From contig JAEPQQ010000004.1 in NCBI GenBank assembly GCA_017640445.1, forward strand, positions 49,276 through 111,003: 61,728 nucleotides of DNA, written 5' to 3'. Source of the stretch: Bacteroidia bacterium (GTDB lineage: Bacteria > Bacteroidota > Bacteroidia > NS11-12g > UBA9320). Under the pieces are notes generated by a model that was not told the origin of the DNA, made no database searches, and saw only the letters and a program-made list of their open reading frames with translations. Made by a program: the position numbers and the translations under genes. This document shows, in pieces, positions 4,652 through 12,731 of this stretch. Position 1 is the first letter of the stretch. Every line of letters begins with the position of its first letter.

Positions 4652-6895
4652 ATGAACAACAAGTTACTTCGGGTTAGTCTCCGACAAAATGCCCTCTACA
4701 TTCCGTCGAACGCACGCGTTGTAGAAGCTCAAAAATTAACCGAACCAACACTGGGTCTTGTTGCCAATGCAGCACGCCTTGGGTACGGATTTAGCGAATC
4801 GGCGTTACACGCTGTCAATGGAACCGGTCCGGACGTTAAGCTTTCCATTCTGGAGACATTGAAAGACGTAACCGGTATGGGTAAAAATTGGACACCATTG
4901 ATCAAAGCATGGGATGTGCCTACAGGCGAAAGCCGTTGGGACCACTTTGTTACCTCTCTGGCCAATTTGCTTGGAGTGAAACAAAAGGGAACCGAATTGG
5001 TTTGTGGTCATTTCATTCCCGATAACACTTTCCCGTTGGAACGATACAACGGCTGCCCGTTTTGTGGTACCCCCTTCGAATTTGGTGCGATAGAGCACCT
5101 TGGACAAGGTAGTAAACTTACCATCCTGGAGGTGTTTGACGAAACCGATATGCAATCAGCTCTAAGTGATTTGCTTACTTCGAAATCCGCGTTGGATGCA
5201 ACTCAGGTAGATAGCTTGAAAATACTGTTGCAACACTTTCCACTTCCGGAAGTGCGCATCGAAATGAAGGAGACCACCATGTTGGTAATCGATCACCTTG
5301 TTGAGCAGGGAAGAGATGCGGAGATTCAGCGCCTGTTTCGATCGCCCAACGATATTCTTCGGTACCTGTGGTTCAAACACACCGATTTACTACAAATCGT
5401 TGAGCCCAAAACCCTGGTGCGACGAATGGCTTCCAATCACCGAAACCATGTTGTTTCTCGTGATAACAGTGCAGCAGCTCTTATCAAGGCTAAAACCGGT
5501 TTGAAGCTAAAGTACAGCCGAACGCAGGGAAAACAAGTGGCGAAGTGGTTGAATAACCTGGAAATGAACGTAAAAACCAGCTGCGAAGTAATGCACCCAA
5601 AGCGAAACATGTGGGTTCGTTTCATACGTGCACTTCGATTAGCTGAGTTCAGCAAGCGTAAAGGTTACGAGAAACTTGCCGAGTTACTAGATGCGTTTTA
5701 CAATCAGAATTACGATGTGGTTCAAGGTAGAATCAACTCATTCAGATTGAAGAGCGACGCTGAAAACACCTTTGCATTGTTAAAGGCACGTCCTGGGTTA
5801 TTTGCCCGGTCGCTGTTCTCCAACATGCTTTGGTTCGGGCCGGACATAACCCTCTCTCACTTTAGAGAGGTAATAGACGAGGTACCAGCGAGGTTGATCC
5901 TAAGCCTTAATGCATATGCCGATATCTATTTCGACAAAAAAGGTCAACGATCGGTAAAGCCATTGGGCGGCGTGAACAAGTTGATTCCGGTAAACCAGTA
6001 TCTGAAGCTTTACAGCGATAAAGATCTGGAGGCCATTAAGGAAAAGGTGGAAGACCTGTGTATTGAGGTAATCCAAAAGCGATTTGCAAACACCAAAGCA
6101 GAGGGCAAAACCCTTTATGTGGAAGAAACCCTGTACAAAATGCCACTTTCCATTGGCGACAGAGCCGAAACCATTCAGGATCAAGCTTCTGCCAGTATGG
6201 GATGCCGGTTCCCGGTTCAAGGTTCAGTAGTGCGGCTGTTTCTGCAATGGGGTGTTGGTCTCAAGGCCCAACACCTTGACATGGACCTGAGCTGTAATGT
6301 GGTGTATGAATCTCGTGAGGAGTACTGTTCGTACATGAACCTAACCATTCCGGGATGTCAGCACAGCGGAGACATTCAGAGCATACCCAACCAGGTTGGT
6401 ACTGCCGAATACATTGACGTTGATGTGGACTACCTGCAACGAGTTGGCGCCCGATACGTTTCGTTTACCTGTAACGCTTACACCAACGGAAGCTTGTCGC
6501 CTAATCTGGTTGTGGGTTGGATGGATAGTAAGTATTCAATGAAGATCTCACGGAAGACTGGAGTGGCCTACGATCCGTCGTGTGTTCAACACCAGGTGCG
6601 CATTGGTAAAACCATCAGCAAAGGACTGCTTTTTGGAGTGCTGGATGTACAGAAACGAGAACTGATCTGGCTCGAAATGAGCTTTAGCGGCCAGGTGACT
6701 CAACGACTGAACGCAAAAGGCGTTGAAGCCCTGATGGCAAAGCTTGAAAGCAAAATGAACATCGGAGCTCTACTCGATATAAAGGCGGAAGCCCAGGGTC
6801 TTGAATTTGTTGAAGACAAGAGTGAAGCCGATGAGGTTTACGATATGCAATGGGCGGTAAACACTGCGCAGGTAACCCGATTATTTGTAGACTGA
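4652..6895 (+). CDS. Large protein with CxH..CxxC finger and TerD-like C-terminal domain
   Basis: 747 residues, no signal peptide or membrane segment. Residues 115-140 hold C118, H120, C135 and C138, a RING or zinc-ribbon-like finger. Residues about 200-480 are helical and basic. Residues about 510-700 resemble TerD (calcium-binding stress-protein) domains: DMDLSC at 543-548 and an HSGD motif at 571-574 followed by a beta-rich stretch. The layout recalls the MXAN_6230/SCO0854 RING-containing family, which I recall only by pattern and have not compared. It is not a TROVE/Ro60 protein that I can recognise. Its place after the interrupted tRNAs, under a promoter twin of that of rtcB, suggests a scaffold or sensor in the same RNA pathway. 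A weak CTCTTTTG box at 4623-4630 may give it its own promoter. Confidence 0.7.
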   Translation: MNNKLLRVSLRQNALYIPSNARVVEAQKLTEPTLGLVANAARLGYGFSESALHAVNGTGPDVKLSILETLKDVTGMGKNWTPLIKAWDVPTGESRWDHFVTSLANLLGVKQKGTELVCGHFIPDNTFPLERYNGCPFCGTPFEFGAIEHLGQGSKLTILEVFDETDMQSALSDLLTSKSALDATQVDSLKILLQHFPLPEVRIEMKETTMLVIDHLVEQGRDAEIQRLFRSPNDILRYLWFKHTDLLQIVEPKTLVRRMASNHRNHVVSRDNSAAALIKAKTGLKLKYSRTQGKQVAKWLNNLEMNVKTSCEVMHPKRNMWVRFIRALRLAEFSKRKGYEKLAELLDAFYNQNYDVVQGRINSFRLKSDAENTFALLKARPGLFARSLFSNMLWFGPDITLSHFREVIDEVPARLILSLNAYADIYFDKKGQRSVKPLGGVNKLIPVNQYLKLYSDKDLEAIKEKVEDLCIEVIQKRFANTKAEGKTLYVEETLYKMPLSIGDRAETIQDQASASMGCRFPVQGSVVRLFLQWGVGLKAQHLDMDLSCNVVYESREEYCSYMNLTIPGCQHSGDIQSIPNQVGTAEYIDVDVDYLQRVGARYVSFTCNAYTNGSLSPNLVVGWMDSKYSMKISRKTGVAYDPSCVQHQVRIGKTISKGLLFGVLDVQKRELIWLEMSFSGQVTQRLNAKGVEALMAKLESKMNIGALLDIKAEAQGLEFVEDKSEADEVYDMQWAVNTAQVTRLFVD

Positions 6896-6976
6896 TACAC
6901 CAAACCAACCACGGTTTGAGTGATTTACTCAACCCTTGGTCAGAGTTGAAAGACGAATGAACCAAGCAAACCAACC

Positions 6977-7006
6977 GGTCCGGGGAGTGATTCCCGGGCC
7001 TTTTTT
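6977..7006 (+). terminator. Intrinsic terminator ending the RNA island
   Basis: 10-bp stem GGTCCGGGGA / TTCCCGGGCC with loop GTGA and six T. It overlaps the end of the convergent methyltransferase gene. Confidence 0.85.
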
Positions 7007-7811
7007 ATGACTTTTGGGTGCCAAGAGCAAGTACCATCGGCAGCTTCTTTCCATGATGAACCATGCGATACTTACCAGGTTCTTCTTCTTTCAAATTGCG
7101 AAAACAGTTATACGGTGAATAGTCAAACTCTTGAAGTGACTGAATCGAAAGATCGTGACGCATTAAGTTGGTTACAATGTCGCTTAACGGATGATTCCAT
7201 GTAACAGAAGTAGAGGTAATGGGTGCGCTTTCATCCGCATAGGTTCCCTGTTCTTCTTCTACAATCGGACCTTCGTTAAAATACGGGTAATGAATGCCCT
7301 TCATGTCGTCGTCCATCGTATAAACCAATGGGTGAAAATCTACGTAGAAGAAGCTTCCTCCAGGTTTTAAAAACCGAGAAACAATGGAGGCCCATTTGTC
7401 TAAATCCGGAAGCCAAACAATGGTTCCATAACTCGTAAATACGATATCGAACTCTTCATCCAAATGCTTCGGTAAATCATAAACATTGCAACAGATAAAC
7501 CGACAATCAAGCTCTAGTTGGTCAGCTAATTCCTGCGCCTTTGCTACCGACCGATTGGATAGGTCAACACCGGTTACATGAGCACCCATGCGTGCCATCG
7601 ACATGGAGTCTTGTCCAAAGTGACACTGGAGGTGGAGTATGCGTTTACCTTGTATGTCTCCAAGCAGGTCGAGTTCAATCGAATTAAGCGATGTATTTCC
7701 TTGCAAAAACCCATCGAGGTCGTAAAACTCAGATGCTAAGTGGGAATCCAGTTTAAGGTTCCAGGTATTCTGGTTTAACGCGGTATAGTCAAGGTTGGTC
7801 GTTTTTGCCAT
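7005..7811 (-). CDS. Class I SAM-dependent methyltransferase
   Basis: 268 residues. A Rossmann-fold methyltransferase domain covers residues about 55-170: motif I is LHLQCHFGQDS (a GxGxG variant often seen in this subfamily), an acidic residue ends strand 2 (VTGVDLS), and LKPGGSFFYVDF is the post-motif region. The substrate cannot be read from sequence. A box TTTCTTTG ends four bases before the ATG, so the mRNA is probably leaderless. Confidence 0.85.
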   Translation of the reverse strand: MAKTTNLDYTALNQNTWNLKLDSHLASEFYDLDGFLQGNTSLNSIELDLLGDIQGKRILHLQCHFGQDSMSMARMGAHVTGVDLSNRSVAKAQELADQLELDCRFICCNVYDLPKHLDEEFDIVFTSYGTIVWLPDLDKWASIVSRFLKPGGSFFYVDFHPLVYTMDDDMKGIHYPYFNEGPIVEEEQGTYADESAPITSTSVTWNHPLSDIVTNLMRHDLSIQSLQEFDYSPYNCFRNLKEEEPGKYRMVHHGKKLPMVLALGTQKS

Positions 7812-7815
7812 GGCG

Positions 7816-7823
7816 CAAAGAAA
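7816..7823 (-). promoter_or_regulatory. -7 box TTTCTTTG of the methyltransferase gene
   Basis: The box lies four bases upstream of the ATG on the minus strand, predicting a leaderless or near-leaderless transcript. Confidence 0.45.
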
Positions 7824-7840
7824 TGAATTTTTACGATGGT

Positions 7841-8353
7841 TTACCGCTCCGTGATCAATTCAGCCGAATACAAACATCCATCAAAACAATCCTTATCCTG
7901 ATATTCGGGGTAGGGCGACTTTTCGAGACAGTATTGCGTTGGACGGGCAGGTTTTTGAAAGCTAAACCACGAACCAAGCAGGTCCATATTCGGGTTCCAG
8001 AACTGATAGTCTTTTTCTTTTTTGACGGCCAAAAGCCTCACCTCCATAGAGCTGTCTGCCAAAATCAAAACACGATCTCCAATGGCTGGCCAGCGACCTT
8101 CCATTATAGAAGATTCAGGTTTGATGATGTTTCGCATGTTGTCTGCCGTCCGTTTACCGGAGCAACGAAACTCAAGTGTATCACCGGTGGAAACCTGTAT
8201 AGCACTCATGGTTGTATCGGTGTAATCGAGAACGGTTACAAAACGAATATAGGTGGCATTGGTTAGCTCTGTTTGAAAATAGATAATCCGGGGTCTCGCC
8301 TGAATCGTTAGGGTCAGTGCGAAGAAAACCGTAAACAGAACAAATCGCTTCAC
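7841..8353 (-). CDS. Exported protein of unknown function
   Basis: 170 residues with a clear N-terminal signal peptide (MKRFVLFTVFFALTLTIQA, cleavage near residue 19). The mature part is beta-rich, with three cysteines (in FRCSG, QYCLE and KDCFD). No family recognised. It is transcribed in the same direction as its neighbours, with a short gap on each side. Confidence 0.7.
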   Translation of the reverse strand: MKRFVLFTVFFALTLTIQARPRIIYFQTELTNATYIRFVTVLDYTDTTMSAIQVSTGDTLEFRCSGKRTADNMRNIIKPESSIMEGRWPAIGDRVLILADSSMEVRLLAVKKEKDYQFWNPNMDLLGSWFSFQKPARPTQYCLEKSPYPEYQDKDCFDGCLYSAELITER

Positions 8354-8412
8354 TTTGTAAAGATAATAAAGACGGAGTAAAGAGACGCAGCCTAACTTAA
8401 AAGCTGCATCCT

Positions 8413-8805
8413 TTATTCAGGTGGTTCAAGCAGTTCACAACTGCTGCCTGCAATTACCTGCCAATCTTGTCCAACGAGCTTCCAAACACGCAAAAAGCGA
8501 TAGCGCTGATCAAATTCATGGTCGTAATATTTGCCTTTCATTTTTACAGTACTCACAACCACAGCGTTATCGTCTATTATGTTTACTGTTTGTTCCTCAG
8601 CATAAATAGAAGACCATGTCATTACCTGATTCATGTAGGCGTCCAGGTCCATTGCCCTCGTGATGGTTTGGCCACCAGGGATGTTAAAGAGAAGGTCTTC
8701 ATGCAATAGTTGCTCCAGCATCTCAACGTCAGCGTTCAACATGGCGTCGAATAACTGGTTTTCATATTTCAGGACAAGTTCTTTTTTTGAATCCATAGTG
8801 TTCAT
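8413..8805 (-). CDS. DUF4440/SnoaL-like (NTF2-fold) protein
   Basis: 130 residues from the ATG at 8805 (MNTMDSKKEL). The frame is open further upstream but that part overlaps the preceding gene, whose stop is at 8807. Pattern: an N-terminal helix pair (LFDAMLNADVEMLEQLLHEDLLF), a central PGG turn, and a C-terminal beta strand RVWKLVGQDWQVIAG typical of NTF2-like DUF4440 proteins. These include small-molecule binding proteins and enzymes, so the function stays open. Likely third gene of an operon with the YfiT-type and GNAT genes. Confidence 0.75.
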   Translation of the reverse strand: MNTMDSKKELVLKYENQLFDAMLNADVEMLEQLLHEDLLFNIPGGQTITRAMDLDAYMNQVMTWSSIYAEEQTVNIIDDNAVVVSTVKMKGKYYDHEFDQRYRFLRVWKLVGQDWQVIAGSSCELLEPPE

Positions 8806-8806
8806 A

Positions 8807-9355
8807 TCAATTGTATGTGCCCTCTGCTTTAAGAGCTTGTTTAACATGTGCCAGGTGGTGTTCGCAGTGCCAGGCGTAATTGCCCAGGTATTCAGACAAA
8901 ACAAGAGGTGCTTTGTGTTCCGGGTGAATCAAGACCCTTTCCCACTGCGTTTGCGTAAAGGTATTCATAAGCCTATGCCAACGGTTGTGTATCGAAGTAA
9001 GAATTAAAAGAGAGTCCGAAAGGTCATCTTCATTGGCGTCGTACAACTCGGCCCATCTACTTTCAATATAAGGTCTAATAGTGGGCCGTTCTTCGGTTAA
9101 TGCCAACCGAAATCGGATGTATCCATTGGCATGACTGTCAGCACAATGGTGAACCACTTGTTTTATGTTCCAACCATCCGGTCGATATCGCCAGCCTTTT
9201 TGACTATTCGTCAGGTCGTTCACGGTTTCAGCTAACTGACCCGGAAATGTTTTGATTACCTGCAACCATGCATTGAGTTGTTCAACATCAAGTACGTTGG
9301 GCTTTTCAAATTCTCCGATAGGGAATTTCAAGTTGTATAAGGCTTGTGCATTCAT
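8807..9355 (-). CDS. YfiT/DinB-family metal-dependent hydrolase or thiol transferase
   Basis: 182 residues. A four-helix DinB/YfiT fold is indicated by an N-terminal PIGxF segment, HHCADSH (first metal-binding histidine region, about residue 69) and YAWHCEHHLAHV (C-terminal metal-binding histidines, about residues 160-171). In Firmicutes YfiT relatives transfer bacillithiol or act as hydrolases; the substrate here is unknown. Its ATG overlaps the stop of the upstream GNAT gene by four bases and its stop abuts the DUF4440 start, so the three form an operon. Confidence 0.85.
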   Translation of the reverse strand: MNAQALYNLKFPIGEFEKPNVLDVEQLNAWLQVIKTFPGQLAETVNDLTNSQKGWRYRPDGWNIKQVVHHCADSHANGYIRFRLALTEERPTIRPYIESRWAELYDANEDDLSDSLLILTSIHNRWHRLMNTFTQTQWERVLIHPEHKAPLVLSEYLGNYAWHCEHHLAHVKQALKAEGTYN

Positions 9356-10248
9356 GAAGGAGGTGATTGAGGGGTTTTGTCAAAAACCGTTTGAACTTTA
9401 TTTTCGGTATAACCAAGAGACCGGTAAAAACCATGGGCTCTTTCTCGTTTTGTATTACACCGAACCCGAACATGGTTGCCTTTGGCTACTGTTTCTTCTA
9501 CATAGTGCACGAGCAGCCTACCCAAACCCAAACCTCGTTCGCTTTCGCGGATAACGATGCTTCCGATTTCGACAAAGGGAGAACTGATTAAACGAAGCGT
9601 CTCAAAGGCGTGGATAAAACCAACAACCCGGCTGTTGCGGGTGGCAACAAATGCATAGTGGTGGTCGCTCGCCAGAATTGCTTCAATATGAGAGGCTACC
9701 TTCCCAATTTGTAGTTCGTAGCCCAACTCCTTCGACAAAACAGTGATAGCACCGGTATCGCCCGGTTCGATGGGTCGAATAAGAATGCCTTTTGAAAGAG
9801 GCTTTTGGTCAGGCATAAGTGCTTCATGGCGAGCCTTCACAGAAAATAAAACACCTTCTGTGTAATACTCCAATGGGTACTTGCTCGAGGCATATTTAGA
9901 GTCGATAAAGGCATTGCACAATTCGTAAATCGAAAAGTCGTCGTGTTTGTCAATGAACTTGCGAGCTATTTGAAGCCAGAACCAGGTTATGGTCTCGTGA
10001 TACCCCTCGGTGTCGGTATTGGGAGTTCCAACCGAAGTGTTGTGATTGGTGATAAAACCACGCACTAAGTCCAAAGCCTTGGCATCAGGGTGATGATAAC
10101 AATACCAGATGGCTACAACCAAATGCGCCTCATGCGTCCATTCAACCCTTGGAAGTTGTTGCTGTTCAAACCGTTCGATTAGGGAGTCAATCTCCGTAGG
10201 GCTGTAGTGCACTACTTCGTGGTCGAGGGTGTTGAACCTGGGTTTCAT
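9352..10248 (-). CDS. Fusion of an unknown N-terminal domain with a GNAT acetyltransferase
   Basis: 298 residues. Residues about 1-150 form a helical domain with histidine-rich stretches (WTHEAHL, YCYHHPDAK) that I do not recognise by name. Residues about 153-295 are a GNAT N-acetyltransferase: IRPIEPGD start, the acetyl-CoA loop RGLGLGRLLV, and the C-terminal RAHGFYRSLGY. Acceptor unknown. First gene of a minus-strand operon. Confidence 0.82.
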   Translation of the reverse strand: MKPRFNTLDHEVVHYSPTEIDSLIERFEQQQLPRVEWTHEAHLVVAIWYCYHHPDAKALDLVRGFITNHNTSVGTPNTDTEGYHETITWFWLQIARKFIDKHDDFSIYELCNAFIDSKYASSKYPLEYYTEGVLFSVKARHEALMPDQKPLSKGILIRPIEPGDTGAITVLSKELGYELQIGKVASHIEAILASDHHYAFVATRNSRVVGFIHAFETLRLISSPFVEIGSIVIRESERGLGLGRLLVHYVEETVAKGNHVRVRCNTKRERAHGFYRSLGYTENKVQTVFDKTPQSPPS

Positions 10249-10404
10249 TTCATTTGGGTTTAAGGTTGTTCCTGATGGCTTCGATGCGAGCCTTCCAATG
10301 CACCGAAATTAGAACGACCTGGTAAAAAAAGGTTCCCAAAGTGGCTATTTTATTACCGAAATGTCAAATAATGACATTCCCTTAATGTTGATTGGTGATC
10401 GTTG

Positions 10405-10412
10405 TACCTTTG
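10405..10412 (+). promoter_or_regulatory. -7 box TACCTTTG directly before a start codon
   Basis: A perfect TAnnTTTG ends four bases before the ATG at 10417, which implies a leaderless mRNA for the exported nuclease-fold protein. Confidence 0.55.
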
Positions 10413-10416
10413 CACT

Positions 10417-11718
10417 ATGATAAGAAGCCTACTTCTATTGGTGTCGCTAATGACTTTTGGGCAGGTTTTTGCACAAACAGTTCAACTGGATACATTACGC
10501 CTGATGCAGTATAATTTGTTGAATTACAGGAATACAACAGGCCAGTGTACGAATTCAACAAACAACCCAGACGACAAAGACGGGTATATGCAAACCATTG
10601 TGGAGTATGTAAAACCCGATGTTATTCTGGTTAACGAAATGGGTAGCCACTGGCTTAACCCCAACAAAATGTTAACCAATGCCTTAAACAAAAATGGTGT
10701 AAGTCATTACGAACAGGCGCAGTCGTCTAACAACGGCTTTAGTAACCTCGTTAACATGTTGTTCTTCAACAAAAACAAGCTGACGTTACACAAGCAGGAT
10801 GCAATTAAGAAAGACTTGAACGGTGCGGATCTTGTCCGCGTTATTGACGTGTATACCTTGTACATGAATTACCCTGGAGGCCTTGCACAGGGAGACACCG
10901 TATTCCTAACCTTTTTTCTGGCTCATTTAAAGGCGGGCTCTGGTTCTGACGATAAGCAAGAGCGCGCTGATATGACGGCCGCTGCCATGGACTATCTCAA
11001 AAACAACCACCAGGAACATAGCTACTTTTTTGCAGGCGACTTTAACATTCAAACGCACAGTGAAGCCTGTTACCAAACCCTAACCAAAAACAGCACCGCC
11101 ACCATTCGGTTCTACGATCCGATGGGAGCTGCAGGTTCGTGGAACAACAACAGCACGTTTTCAAACCTACATACCCAAAGTACGCATGATGGAGACAGCC
11201 GTGGAGGTTGTTTCAGTACAGGAGGAATGGACGACCGTTTCGACTTTATTCTTTGTGGTAAGGAAGTATTGGATAACACCTACGACGTACATTACATACC
11301 CGGGACATATAAAGCACTTGGACAAGATAGCCGACGTTTTAACGGCAACATCAAGAACCCAAGCAGCAACATCATCCCGGCCAATGTGCAAAATGCCTTG
11401 TACGAAATGTCGGATCACTTGCCCGTCTTAATGGATGTGGACATAAACGATCGTTCAGTAGGAATACAAAACATACCCGAATCAATAAAATTGGTGGTGA
11501 ACTATGGTAAAGGACACGTAGATGTGTTTTTTCAGGATGCTCAATCCATCGAAAAGGTTGAAATTCTAAATGTGAACGGGCAGCGTGTAAAAGACGAATA
11601 CATCACTACCTCGGAGCAGACAATCTCCATAGATATTACCAACTTGGTGGGGGGCATGTATGTGATTACCGCTATAGATAAAGACGGAAATATATTCACC
11701 CGAAAACTTCCCCTATAA
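10417..11718 (+). CDS. Exported endonuclease/exonuclease/phosphatase-fold protein with T9SS sorting domain
   Basis: 433 residues from ATG 10417 (signal peptide MIRSLLLLVSLMTFGQVFA, then QTVQ). The EEP-fold signature includes RLMQYNLLNY near the start, VNEMGS (metal-binding Glu), the Asp/Asn motif FFAGDFNIQT, and the terminal MSDHLPV (catalytic His). Members cleave phosphodiester bonds in DNA, RNA or lipids. The last ~80 residues (VEILNVNGQRVKDE..GGMYVITAIDKDG) are a type A T9SS C-terminal domain, so the protein is secreted or surface-anchored. The next gene starts five bases after the stop. Confidence 0.85.
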   Translation: MIRSLLLLVSLMTFGQVFAQTVQLDTLRLMQYNLLNYRNTTGQCTNSTNNPDDKDGYMQTIVEYVKPDVILVNEMGSHWLNPNKMLTNALNKNGVSHYEQAQSSNNGFSNLVNMLFFNKNKLTLHKQDAIKKDLNGADLVRVIDVYTLYMNYPGGLAQGDTVFLTFFLAHLKAGSGSDDKQERADMTAAAMDYLKNNHQEHSYFFAGDFNIQTHSEACYQTLTKNSTATIRFYDPMGAAGSWNNNSTFSNLHTQSTHDGDSRGGCFSTGGMDDRFDFILCGKEVLDNTYDVHYIPGTYKALGQDSRRFNGNIKNPSSNIIPANVQNALYEMSDHLPVLMDVDINDRSVGIQNIPESIKLVVNYGKGHVDVFFQDAQSIEKVEILNVNGQRVKDEYITTSEQTISIDITNLVGGMYVITAIDKDGNIFTRKLPL

Positions 11719-11722
11719 GTAG

Positions 11723-12607
11723 ATGGGCCCATTGCGAACCATAGTAATTGTTGGAGTACTTCTGGTAACCGGAAGTTTTTCGTCATACGCACAGTATTCG
11801 TTTTATAACAAACCACGTTTTGAGAAATGGATATATGCCGGTGGTGGTCATTTCTTTGGTGATATTGGCGGAAAACAAACCAATGGAATTACCATTGCCG
11901 GAAACGAGGGTTTCGACTTAACGAACCTTGGCCTGGCGGCGGGTACAGGTATTCGATTCAATGCTAAACGTTGGTTTGCCGTACGGACAGGTTTGGGGTA
12001 TAGCCGATTCAGTCAATCGGATGCAGGTGCTTTCAGACGTTCGCAACAATTGAGAAACCTGAGCTTCCAAACCGATGTGTTCGAGGCTTCCGCTATGGCT
12101 GAGTTTCGAGTGGCTAACTTCGGTATCAAAACAAAGAAACGTAAGAGCTTTTGGGAGTACTATGTGTTTGGAGGTGTTGGGGCGTTTTATTACAATCCAA
12201 AGGCGCATTACGGAGATAAATTGGTGGCACTTAGGCCATTGACCACAGAGGGGCAGGGGTTAAAACCTGGAACAAAAAAATACAGCGTAGTGGCCGGGAG
12301 CTTTCCCGTTGGAGGGGGGCTGCGACTCGGAACCGGGTTTAACAGTTCCTTCTTTGTGGAAGTGAGTTATCACATTACCACTACCGACTACATCGACGAT
12401 GTGAGCGGAAGTTACTACTCGTACAACGAACTTCTTTTTCGAAGAGGTGAGGTTTCAGCAGATATGAGCTATCGGGGAGATTCAGAAATATATCCCCAAG
12501 GGCGTACACGCGGAAACCCGTATAACAAAGACAGTTTTGTTGTCTTTAAGCTGGGTTATTCAACCTCACTGAAAAGCCGTAAGTTGACCCGTTTCCATGG
12601 GCGATAA
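11723..12607 (+). CDS. Outer-membrane barrel protein, DUF6089/PorG-like
   Basis: 294 residues with signal peptide (cleavage near SSYAQ). The mature chain alternates short hydrophobic strands ending in aromatic residues, with an N-terminal YAGGGHFFGDIGG motif and a long TTTDYIDDVSG..RRGE.. loop. Both recur in the protein at 50557, so the two are paralogues. The family belongs to Bacteroidota, and some members are linked to gliding and T9SS. It is probably co-transcribed with the preceding gene. Confidence 0.75.
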   Translation: MGPLRTIVIVGVLLVTGSFSSYAQYSFYNKPRFEKWIYAGGGHFFGDIGGKQTNGITIAGNEGFDLTNLGLAAGTGIRFNAKRWFAVRTGLGYSRFSQSDAGAFRRSQQLRNLSFQTDVFEASAMAEFRVANFGIKTKKRKSFWEYYVFGGVGAFYYNPKAHYGDKLVALRPLTTEGQGLKPGTKKYSVVAGSFPVGGGLRLGTGFNSSFFVEVSYHITTTDYIDDVSGSYYSYNELLFRRGEVSADMSYRGDSEIYPQGRTRGNPYNKDSFVVFKLGYSTSLKSRKLTRFHGR

Positions 12608-12731
12608 AACCACCGATTGCGGAAAATCTAAAATCTTCAGCGAAAAATAAACCGATACGGCCTTTTAATTAAAGCGCGCATATCAGACCTGTACTCTGGT
12701 CTAAAATTGAATCATCAAAAGAGTTTCAATT

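Noticed and set aside
4652..6895. TROVE/Ro60 (Rsr) protein
   Set aside because: Expected because of the RtcB-Ro-Y RNA association in other bacteria, but no vWA MIDAS (DxSxS) motif or TROVE repeat pattern is visible.
8806..8904. Longer N-terminus for the DUF4440-like protein
   Set aside because: The extension overlaps the end of the YfiT-type gene and adds a sequence unlike the family; ATG 8805 directly after that gene's stop is preferred.
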